Part shown: piece after piece, positions 8,838 to 15,450 of the stretch
Layout: the number at the start of each line of letters is the position of its first letter
Position numbering within the stretch: the first letter of the stretch is position 1
Source: Terriglobia bacterium
Lineage (GTDB): Bacteria > Acidobacteriota > Terriglobia > Terriglobales > Acidobacteriaceae
Direction of reading: 5' to 3'
NCBI GenBank assembly: GCA_020072585.1
Contig: JAIQGL010000029.1
Coordinates: 124,001 to 188,000, forward strand
DNA: 64,000 bases
Notes under the pieces: model-generated
Databases searched by the model: none
What the model saw: only the letters and a program-made list of their open reading frames with translations
Told to the model about the DNA's origin: nothing
Made by a program: the position numbers and the translations under genes

Positions 8838-10463
8838 ATGTCGAACAAGGCAAATGGCAAGTCTAAAAAACATTCCAGCCCGGCCCAGCCAGCCGCCAAT
8901 CCCACAGTTACCAACCCATTCGACCGCCGCAGCTTTATGGTGGGCGCAGCCGCAGGAGCAGTGACCCTGGCTCTGCCACGCTGGATGAACGCCGGAGAAA
9001 CCGGCTTCTTTTCCGGTGGCGCCCCCGCTACGCTCGACGAAGACCTGAATCCTATCCGTGCTGAAATCACCAGGCGCCATGATGAAACGGTGAAGCGGAT
9101 GCAGACCTGGATCAGGCAGCCCTCCATCGCAGCGGAAAATCGCGGGATGAATGAAGGTTGCGAACTCACCATGCAGATGCTGCGTGAAGCCGGATTCCAG
9201 CAGGTAACCAAGGTTCCCACCGCTGGCCAGCCGGGAATCTTTGCCACGCTGGATGCGGGCGCCCCTAAAACTCTTGGTCTCTACTTTATGTATGACGTGA
9301 AGCAGGTGGATCCGTCGGAATGGTCATCACCGCCGTGGGATGCGTCGCTGGTGGATAAGCCGGGTTTCGGCAAAGTAGTGGTGGGCCGGGGCGCGGTCAA
9401 CCAGAAAGGGCCGGAAGCAACGTTCATCGCTGCGCTGCACGCCATCCGCGGTGCGGGGCGCAAGCTGCCGGTGAACTTTGTTCTGGTGGCTGAAGGCGAA
9501 GAAGAGATTGGCTCGCCGCATTTCCCGCAAGTTGTGCGCCGGCCGGAGGTGCTGGCGGCACTGAAGCGCACGATGGGGATTTTTATGCCCTTTGCCGCGC
9601 AAGATCCTGATGGGCAGGTGACTGCGTTCCTCGGTGCTAAAGGCGTGGTTGAACTCGAACTGGTCTCAAGCGGCGAGAAATGGGGACGCGGACCGAAGGC
9701 GGACATCCACTCCAGCAACAAAGCGCGCCTGGATTCGCCGGCATGGCACCTGGTGAAGGCCCTGAACACTCTGGTCTCGGCTGACGGCAATGAGCCTGCG
9801 ATTGCCGGCTTTGCGGACAAGGCACGGCCGCTCTCGGCGCAGGAGAAAGCGATGATCGCCGAAGCTGCCCGCAGGTTCGATGAAAAGACCCTGATGAAAC
9901 AGATGGGTGTCGCCCACTGGGTGCATGACGTGAGTTTTCAGGAATCGCTGGAGCTACTGGTGTCGCGGCCGACCGTGAATATCGAAGGCCTGGTGGGCGG
10001 CTATACTGGCCCGGGCGGAAAGACGATTCTTCCACACCGCGCCGTTGCCAAGATTGACATGCGGCTGGTGCCGGACATGACCGCCGCAGAAGCGCTGGCC
10101 GCGCTCAAGGCGCACCTGGTAAAGAACGGTTTTGGTGATATTGAAGTGAATATGACCGGCGGCTACGATCCCACCACCACCCCGGCCGACGCTGCGCTGG
10201 TCCGCGCCGAACATGCCGTGTATAAACGCGCTGGAATCGATCCAATCGTCATGCCGCGGCTGGCTGGTTCGTGGCCTGGATATGTGTTTACCGGCGCGCC
10301 TCTCAATCTTCCGGCAGGACATTTTGGACTGGGCCATGGCAGTGGCGCCCACGCTCCAAACGAATACTACGTGATCGAATCGAGCAATCCGAAGGTGCAG
10401 GGAATTGATGGCTCGGTCATGTCGTATGTCGAATATTTGTATGAGGTGGCGCGGACAGCATAA
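8838..10463 (+). CDS. Tat-exported M20-family peptidase homologue with altered metal ligands
   Basis: A 541-residue protein with the M20/M25/M40 layout. After a 26-residue lead comes DRRSFMVGAAAGAVTLAL, a twin-arginine signal. The family framework is clear: EGEEEIGSP at 219-227 (catalytic and ligand Glu), the dimer-domain ADIHSS with H291, GGYTGPGGKT, and a C-terminal GSGAHAPNE. The first zinc ligand is unusual. Where M20 enzymes have GHYDV this has FMYDV (M151 for His), and where they have the bridging Asp in ASDDKGP this has AVNQKGP (N188). At least one metal site is therefore probably lost or rebuilt. The protein may be a peptidase with different metal use or a binding protein. The start has AAGGAGATAAGCGCG upstream. 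Confidence 0.88.
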   Translation: MSNKANGKSKKHSSPAQPAANPTVTNPFDRRSFMVGAAAGAVTLALPRWMNAGETGFFSGGAPATLDEDLNPIRAEITRRHDETVKRMQTWIRQPSIAAENRGMNEGCELTMQMLREAGFQQVTKVPTAGQPGIFATLDAGAPKTLGLYFMYDVKQVDPSEWSSPPWDASLVDKPGFGKVVVGRGAVNQKGPEATFIAALHAIRGAGRKLPVNFVLVAEGEEEIGSPHFPQVVRRPEVLAALKRTMGIFMPFAAQDPDGQVTAFLGAKGVVELELVSSGEKWGRGPKADIHSSNKARLDSPAWHLVKALNTLVSADGNEPAIAGFADKARPLSAQEKAMIAEAARRFDEKTLMKQMGVAHWVHDVSFQESLELLVSRPTVNIEGLVGGYTGPGGKTILPHRAVAKIDMRLVPDMTAAEALAALKAHLVKNGFGDIEVNMTGGYDPTTTPADAALVRAEHAVYKRAGIDPIVMPRLAGSWPGYVFTGAPLNLPAGHFGLGHGSGAHAPNEYYVIESSNPKVQGIDGSVMSYVEYLYEVARTA

Positions 10464-10524
10464 ACCCCTTGCGGCCCAGCTTACTCTTCAAACCGCAGGT
10501 GAGTCTAAGCGCGAAGGAGGACGT

Positions 10525-10938
10525 ATGAAGGACTCTATACGCTCAACGCTGTTCCTGACCGCTATTGCTGCCACGACAGCGGTTGCTCAGTCGGCGAAGC
10601 CCGCGGCTGGTGACAATAGCTCGCTGACTAGTGACTGGCGCGGCACCTCCATCTGTGTGGTGCGTGAGAGCGCTTGCCATGATGAGAAAGCGCTTTACCA
10701 TGTCAAGAAACTCGGAGACCAGCCAAACCGCTTTTCTCTTCAGGCGGACAAGATCGTCGATGAAAAGCCTGTGACGATGGGCACAACGGAGTGCAATTAT
10801 CAGCCTGAAGGGCATGCATTGACTTGTGAGCTTCCCAAGAGCGTATTACATCTTACCTGGCAAGGAAGCACGCTGGAAGGGACCATGAACCTTACTGACG
10901 GCACACTGTGGCGCAATATCAATCTGAAGCACGACTGA
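10525..10938 (+). CDS. Small secreted protein, unknown function
   Basis: A 137-residue protein starting with a signal peptide, MKDSIRSTLFLTAIAATTAVAQ, after a strong GAAGGAGGACGT ribosome site. The mature part has four cysteines, as CVVRESAC, TTECNY and LTCELP, which could form two disulfides in the periplasm. It is rich in beta-prone stretches. I do not recognise the family. It follows the M20 gene by 61 bases on the same strand and may share its transcript. An in-frame upstream extension overlaps the M20 gene and lacks a signal at its start, so I reject it. Confidence 0.75.
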   Translation: MKDSIRSTLFLTAIAATTAVAQSAKPAAGDNSSLTSDWRGTSICVVRESACHDEKALYHVKKLGDQPNRFSLQADKIVDEKPVTMGTTECNYQPEGHALTCELPKSVLHLTWQGSTLEGTMNLTDGTLWRNINLKHD

Positions 10939-11002
10939 AAGCCGTTCTGCGCCAGGTGCTTGTCCGTTTTCACTTTCGCTGAAGTGCCTTCCAGCCGCTG
11001 CT

Positions 11003-11215
11003 GTACCGTCAGATTTACCGTGCTGGTTGCTGTTGCGCCGCCGCTGGCGCTGGTGGCCGTTACCGTAATGGCGGAAGTCCCGGCCGGTGTGCCTGTAGCG
11101 CCTCCGCCGCCAGGTGCCGGTTTGCTGCTGCTGCCGCAGCCAGCCAGTATCAGCAAAGCCATTGCGGCAAAACCTTGCCCAGCGCGGCGACGTGCGGATT
11201 CAATCCTCCAGACAT
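11003..11215 (-). pseudogene. C-terminal remnant of a large Ig-like surface protein
   Basis: The minus strand encodes a hydrophobic segment ending LILAGCG, a Gly/Ser/Pro linker, then GTPAGTSAITVTATSASGG and a final NLTVQ. From memory, this order (basic-hydrophobic segment, GCG linker, GTPAG..TVT beta strand, terminal LTVQ) is the usual C-terminal end of large acidobacterial Ig-like or beta-propeller surface proteins. Here nothing of the long ectodomain remains, and the stop expected after LTVQ is missing, so the frame reads on antisense through the neighbouring secreted-protein gene. It could alternatively be a very short lipoprotein, because LAGC is a lipobox, but decay is simpler. Confidence 0.6.
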
Positions 11216-11230
11216 AAAGAGTTTCTGCCA

Positions 11231-11258
11231 AGAAAATGACCCCCGGAAGCTGGGGGTC
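11231..11258 (-). terminator. Intrinsic terminator for the UDP-sugar dehydrogenase homologue
   Basis: A seven-pair stem, GACCCCC with GGGGGTC, and a seven-base loop. Read leftward it is followed by ATTTTCTT. It lies 27 bases past the dehydrogenase stop. Confidence 0.75.
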
Positions 11259-11284
11259 GAATACATATTTGGCTGGCAAGGACC

Positions 11285-12550
11285 CTAGGCGCGCCCTACG
11301 CCCAGATATTCAAAGCCCAGCGCCTTCATGCGCGGACCATCAAGCAGGTTCTTGGTGTCCACAACCACGGGATTGCGGATGATGCGGCGGATACGGTCAA
11401 AGTCCAGCGTGCGGAACTCGGGCCAGCCTGTACCCAGAACCAGGGCGTCCGCGCCTTCGGCCACGGAATATGCTGAATCGCAGTAGCGGACGTTGCCGGT
11501 CAGCTCCTGCTGTGCGTCCGGCATGGCAATAGGATCGTAAGCCTTTACGTGTGCGCCGCTCTCCATCAGGCTGCGCGCCAGGCGTATGGAACCAGAACTT
11601 ACCACGGAGTTTGTGTTCGGCTTGAAAGCCAGACCGAGCAGCCCAACCTGCTTGCCTTCAATCGTTCCCATGGCGCCGGAGATTTTCTTCATGATGCGCG
11701 CGCAGAATTCATGGTTCACTTCGCGTGCCGCAGTCAGGATCTTGAGTGACACGCCGGAGCCGGCCGCCAGATTGGCCAGAGAGTCCATATCCGATTCGGT
11801 AAAGCTTCCGCCGAGCGAGCCGGGCTGCAAGGAGCGGGGCGCGATGCGCTTATCCAGCCCAAGCGCCAGTGACAGATCGACCGCATCAGCGTTGATGCGT
11901 TCACACAAACTGGAAAGTTCATTGATGAAAGAAACCTTGGTCGCCAGAAAAGCTGTTGACGCTTCACGCACCAGCTCCGCTGTTTGATGGCTGGTCACAA
12001 TCACAGGCACACCGCGCATTACCAGCGGACGATACAGAGCTTTCAAGGAAGTTACAGCCGCGTTGGAGTTGGTCCCCAAAACGATCCGATCAGGCCAGTT
12101 GAAATCTTCCACGGCACAACCTTCTGAAAGGAACAGAGGATGGGACACCACCGTGATATTCCGCCCGGAAGCTTTCAATCGTTCCTCGATCCGGTGCGCC
12201 GTGCCCACTGGTACAGGGGTCACCAGGACCAGAATCTGACCGTGATCACAGTAATTGGCAATCTCCATGGAGATTGCTTCCATGTCTCGATTGGCGTCTT
12301 CTGCAAGGTAGATAATTTCCGCGCGCTGCACCATGGATTGGAGGTGAGTGGAGTACATCAGCCGGCCGGAGCGGACGCCGCGGCGCACGATGTCACTTAA
12401 ATTCTTCTCGTGAAAGGGCAAAATGCCGCTTGCCAACAACGTGGTGTTGACCGAGTCACTGCCATACGCGGTTACGGGAACGCCGAAATCGGCAAGACAC
12501 GCAGCCACCACAGTACCCAGATATCCGCAACCGTAGACACCGATCTGCAT
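11285..12550 (-). CDS. UDP-glucose/GDP-mannose dehydrogenase family protein lacking the catalytic Cys
   Basis: A 421-residue protein with the full family layout. An NAD Rossmann motif GCGYLG sits at 7-12; then PVPVGT, SEGCAVEDFNWPDRIVLG, a central helix with K205 and N210 (LATKVSFINE), and a C-terminal UDP-binding Rossmann half starting GLAFKPNT. Known enzymes convert UDP-glucose to UDP-glucuronate in two NAD-dependent steps using a cysteine in GGSCFPKD. Here that site reads GGSFTESD, with F250 for Cys and Ser for Lys, and the PEFLRE glutamate is L139. It may be a pseudoenzyme or have changed chemistry. The ATG follows AGGAGACTTT. A terminator follows the gene. Confidence 0.88.
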   Translation of the reverse strand: MQIGVYGCGYLGTVVAACLADFGVPVTAYGSDSVNTTLLASGILPFHEKNLSDIVRRGVRSGRLMYSTHLQSMVQRAEIIYLAEDANRDMEAISMEIANYCDHGQILVLVTPVPVGTAHRIEERLKASGRNITVVSHPLFLSEGCAVEDFNWPDRIVLGTNSNAAVTSLKALYRPLVMRGVPVIVTSHQTAELVREASTAFLATKVSFINELSSLCERINADAVDLSLALGLDKRIAPRSLQPGSLGGSFTESDMDSLANLAAGSGVSLKILTAAREVNHEFCARIMKKISGAMGTIEGKQVGLLGLAFKPNTNSVVSSGSIRLARSLMESGAHVKAYDPIAMPDAQQELTGNVRYCDSAYSVAEGADALVLGTGWPEFRTLDFDRIRRIIRNPVVVDTKNLLDGPRMKALGFEYLGVGRA

Positions 12551-12671
12551 AAAGTCTCCTGGAGGAAAGCTGGAGCATCGGCGACTCGGGGGAGTGAGGG
12601 TTCGCCAGCCTGTTCTTTTATTATTTGTTGACCTGATGACTTACTCGGGCTGGAGGTGATTAGAAGCTTTT

Positions 12672-12713
12672 ACTTAGTACATGCGCAAGATGGAATTAGG
12701 ACATGTACCAAGT
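12672..12713. promoter_or_regulatory. Interrupted inverted repeat upstream of the dehydrogenase homologue
   Basis: ACTTAGTACATG at 12672-12683 and CATGTACCAAGT at 12702-12713 pair with one mismatch around an 18-base spacer. It lies about 120 bases upstream of the leftward dehydrogenase start and downstream of the leftward VOC gene. It could be an operator or an RNA hairpin; there is no T-run, so it is not a standard terminator. Confidence 0.4.
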
Positions 12714-12823
12714 GAAGAGTGCATGGACGTTGGAGATTTGAACACTTTTGCACTCAGGCTGACTGCGTTTTCCAGCCAATTTTCGCTCGCCTGAAATGTG
12801 CAAAGATCTGCACCATTTCTGGT

Positions 12824-13213
12824 TCAGTCGACCTTGATTTCCACTTTGTTTCCATCTGGATCACGTACCCAGATGGAGAGCCCTTTGCCTTTGGCTCCGC
12901 TATTTACCTCTGCCTGCGTGGGATCCAGGCCTTTACGTTTGAGGGTGGCGATCACATCGTAAATGCTTGATCCAGTAGCAGATAGACAGAAATGCCCTTC
13001 GCTCAGATTGGCCGATGGCGCGGGATTGATGGGCGAAGCTTCAAACAGATCGATCAGAGATTCGCCGGCACGGAGAGTTACCACGCTGTATCCGGCTTTG
13101 GCTTTCCCTTCACTCTCCAAAGTCAGGCCGAGGCTCTCCGTATAAAAGCTCTTCATTGCTGCAAGCTTCTTGGTTACCAGCGCAATATGGTCAACACCTC
13201 TATAGGTAAACAC
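12824..13213 (-). CDS. VOC (glyoxalase/bleomycin-resistance) family protein
   Basis: A 129-residue single VOC domain. It opens with GVDHIALVTKKLAAMKSFY, the usual first strand with a metal-ligand His, and ends with the characteristic IWVRDPDGNKVEIKVD, where the final Glu is the usual second ligand. GHFCLSATG in the middle supplies the His of the second beta-alpha-beta unit. VOC proteins include glyoxalases, dioxygenases and drug-binding proteins; the substrate cannot be told from sequence. The GTG start at 13213 has AGGA seven bases upstream. It stands alone with non-coding repeats on both sides. Confidence 0.85.
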   Translation of the reverse strand: MFTYRGVDHIALVTKKLAAMKSFYTESLGLTLESEGKAKAGYSVVTLRAGESLIDLFEASPINPAPSANLSEGHFCLSATGSSIYDVIATLKRKGLDPTQAEVNSGAKGKGLSIWVRDPDGNKVEIKVD

Positions 13214-13222
13214 GTTCAGTCC

Positions 13223-13420
13223 TGTCGCTTCGCTCCAAACTCGCCCGGCAGGTTTTCTCCGGATTGAATTCCCGCTCCTGCTACAGGCGGCTCAGCGCGC
13301 AAGTTGGCTTCGCCGCTTTGCCCCTTCGATTGTGTCGCTTCACAACAAACTGCTCAAGCTCTTTCTTGCCCTTGAACCTTTCTTCGCACCTGTTATTTAT
13401 GTCGCTTTGCTCCAACCCGA
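13223..13420. repeat. Dispersed intergenic repeat, copy 1
   Basis: Contains GTCGCTTCGCTCCAAAC and, about 70 bases on, GCGGCTCAGCGCGCAAGT followed by TGGCTTCGCCGC. The same two blocks, slightly diverged and in the same orientation, occur at 36953-37056. Two weaker GTCGCTT units follow at about 13333 and 13401, so this is a partly degraded array. No coding function is seen. Confidence 0.65.
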
Positions 13421-13456
13421 CCAAGGTTTTCCCATTACCCGCTTCCCGATTTCTGC

Positions 13457-14518
13457 TTACTTCGCCTGCGCCACGATTCTCTGAATCAGCTGCTTGTCTT
13501 CCGGCAGCAACCCAGCCTGCGACAGACGCGGCGTAAGATCAACCCAATTATGGTCCATGGCGAAGACTTTTCTAAATAACGGCAAGCTGTCATCCACACG
13601 GCCCATATTGGCCAGGGCCACGGCATGCCAGTAGATCATTTCAGCATTCTCGGGAACAAGCAGTTCGGCAGCGCCGTACTCCCGCAGGGCGCGGGCGTTG
13701 TCATGCAGTTCAACCGCCTTGTCGCCGGCATTCATGTGGATATAAGCCCGCTGCAAGGTCACCAGACGGCGCAGTTCCTTGAGCGGCTCAACGCTATCGT
13801 CCACGCGTAAATTAAAAAGGTAGTCCTGCCATGGTTTGCCCGTGCTTTTGGCGGGAACGATCAAGATGGCCGCTGACTGCCTGCCTCGCACGTCGCCGCC
13901 TGCGGCTTGCGCGGCGTCAAGCGCGGCCAGAATGCGCTCGGCAAGGTCTCCCTTGGTGGATTCATAGGCCTTGGACATGGCAGGCCAGATCTTGTCATTG
14001 CTCATCAGGTTGGCCTGGACGGCGTAGTTCTTGCCCATCATCATGGAGCCGCCGGGCTGGCCGCCGCATTGAATCGGCGTGGCGCTTCCACTGGATGATC
14101 CTGCAATTCCACCCGCAGGCTGTACGTCTTTTGCTCCAGTAAAGGTCGCGACGCGGCCCTGGGTATCCACCATGGCCACCTGGCGGACATTGCACGCATT
14201 GTCAGCGATCAGCAAACCATGTAAAGCGTCCGGTGCGCTCTTCCCCGCACGCATCAGGTTCAAACCTAACGGGCCGTAGCTGGGATCAATAAATGACTGC
14301 GTTGCCACAGCGCCCACGCCTGCCTCCGCCCAGGGGACCTCGCCACCGACGGCGAACCAGTGCGATTGCACCGCCACTCCCATCTCTCCCGTAGCAGGAT
14401 CAAAGGCCACGATCGAAAAAGTGTGAACTGGTCGAAGAGGCTTATCCTGAGCGAATAAAAAACCCGTTAGAAACAAAAAGGTGAGACAACAGGCAAAGGA
14501 TAGAGCTCGGCGAATCAT
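13457..14518 (-). CDS. Secreted DUF1028 protein with C-terminal TPR-like region
   Basis: A 353-residue protein. A signal peptide (ALSFACCLTFLFLTGFLFAQ) is followed by the DUF1028 domain: HTFSIVAFDPATGEMGVAVQ, WFAVGGEVPWAEAGVGAVATQ and YGPLGLNLMRAGKSA. DUF1028 proteins are related to Ntn-hydrolase folds, but a substrate is not established. A segment of about 15 Gly/Ser-rich residues ending IQCGGQPGG interrupts the domain near residue 145. The last 100 residues resemble TPR helices, matching the fusion seen in other family members. The ATG follows AGGAGATCGCA. It is probably periplasmic and monocistronic. Confidence 0.85.
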   Translation of the reverse strand: MIRRALSFACCLTFLFLTGFLFAQDKPLRPVHTFSIVAFDPATGEMGVAVQSHWFAVGGEVPWAEAGVGAVATQSFIDPSYGPLGLNLMRAGKSAPDALHGLLIADNACNVRQVAMVDTQGRVATFTGAKDVQPAGGIAGSSSGSATPIQCGGQPGGSMMMGKNYAVQANLMSNDKIWPAMSKAYESTKGDLAERILAALDAAQAAGGDVRGRQSAAILIVPAKSTGKPWQDYLFNLRVDDSVEPLKELRRLVTLQRAYIHMNAGDKAVELHDNARALREYGAAELLVPENAEMIYWHAVALANMGRVDDSLPLFRKVFAMDHNWVDLTPRLSQAGLLPEDKQLIQRIVAQAK

Positions 14519-14617
14519 TGCGATCTCCTGGCGTGGGAAGTGATTAGAGGATTCTAATTTAAAGATTATATAGTTTTACAACACTTCTATCTCTTTTACG
14601 ATAAACGGAAATGCGGG

Positions 14618-14642
14618 GTAGTGTCCTCTCAAAGGACACTAC
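14618..14642 (+). promoter_or_regulatory. Perfect 10-bp hairpin upstream of NTF2-like gene
   Basis: GTAGTGTCCT at 14618-14627 and AGGACACTAC at 14633-14642 are perfect inverted repeats around a five-base loop. It ends nine bases before the GGAG ribosome site of the next gene. There is no T-run, so an operator or a translation-controlling leader hairpin is more likely than a terminator. Confidence 0.5.
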
Positions 14643-14663
14643 TAAATGCGGAGAAGGCATACC

Positions 14664-15062
14664 ATGTCGAATCCAATTGAAGTTGTGTTGAAGATGGAAG
14701 GACACATCAATGCCCGTAACCCTGAAGCGATCTGTACTCTGATGACTGCCGATGGCGAGTTCATCGATTCCCTTGGGAACCGCCTTCAGGGCCGAGTGAA
14801 GTTACGGGTCGCATGGGAAGGCTATTTCAAAATGGTCCCTGACTATTCCATTTCGCACTCAGAAATTTTCGTGAACGAAAATTCTGTGGCAGTCTTTGGC
14901 TCGGCGCAGGGAACGTTTTCCAAGGATGGGCAGCTCAGGAAGGAAGATTTTTGGAAGACACCGGCAGCCTGGCGCGCCGTGGTGAAAGACGGCAAGGTCG
15001 CTCTATGGCAGGTTTATGCTGACAATGAACCGATCCGGGCCATCATGAGGAAATATTCCTGA
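14664..15062 (+). CDS. SnoaL/NTF2-like fold protein
   Basis: A 132-residue protein of the nuclear-transport-factor-2-like (SnoaL) type. It has an N-terminal helix (VVLKMEGHINARNPEAICTLM), the MTADGEFIDSLGNRLQGR strand-turn, and the WKTPAAWRAVVKDGKVALWQVYAD strand. Family members are small enzymes or ligand binders with a cone-shaped pocket; no catalytic residue can be assigned. I prefer the ATG at 14664 over 14646 because GGAGAAGGCATACC precedes it. The last 18 codons recur as a relic at 16992-17048, showing that this gene was once duplicated with its convergent neighbour. Confidence 0.8.
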   Translation: MSNPIEVVLKMEGHINARNPEAICTLMTADGEFIDSLGNRLQGRVKLRVAWEGYFKMVPDYSISHSEIFVNENSVAVFGSAQGTFSKDGQLRKEDFWKTPAAWRAVVKDGKVALWQVYADNEPIRAIMRKYS

Positions 15063-15076
15063 GCTGGCAGCTACTC

Positions 15077-15175
15077 CGGGACAAACTCTTACATTGACAA
15101 AGGCTTCACGCTGGCGAGCAGTTGCCGAGCGCCGAAAGCGGAACGCCGCTTCCAGAAACTATTGACAAGTTGGTT
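15077..15175 (-). pseudogene. Relic of the 3' end of a TonB-C-like gene
   Basis: Read leftward, QREAFVNVRV matches QREAFINVQF, the C-terminal end of the intact gene at 17062-18138. A second block further upstream, GCGGCGTTCC with LV-N-S-like codons, aligns with its ENSGAAL region after deletions that break the frame. The relic sits directly after the intact NTF2-like gene, as the intact copy sits directly after the NTF2-like relic. Confidence 0.65.
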
Positions 15176-15450
15176 GCGGAGGAGGACACTTCCCCCGCTG
15201 CTTGTTGGGTGAGAGTCCCGCCTTCCGGCCAGAAGGCAACGCTGACCGGCCCCGGCTTGCCTTTGTTCAAGAGAGCTGGCAGTCAAGAATTTCAACCGAC
15301 GAGATTGAGCTCGGTACCTCCCTGTTCAAGAATGGGAAGCGTTTTCATATCGCGTCCGGATGCGGCCCTGTAATGAATGATTGTCCATTCACTACAGAGC
15401 CAAATCTGACGATTTTCGAAAAAATTTTTAAGCCAAGGAAGAATTGCCAT

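Noticed and set aside
13264-13536. 90-residue rightward frame next to the DUF1028 gene
   Set aside because: It lies in repeat DNA and overlaps the end of DUF1028; its Ser/Leu/Cys-rich translation is typical of antisense repeats.
13457-14518. Possible frameshift in DUF1028 at the Gly/Ser-rich segment
   Set aside because: The frame stays intact on both sides and the segment reads as an in-frame insertion.
15202-15450. N-terminal extension of the secreted hydrolase
   Set aside because: It would bury the signal peptide about 80 residues inside the protein and overlaps the relic of the duplicated cassette.
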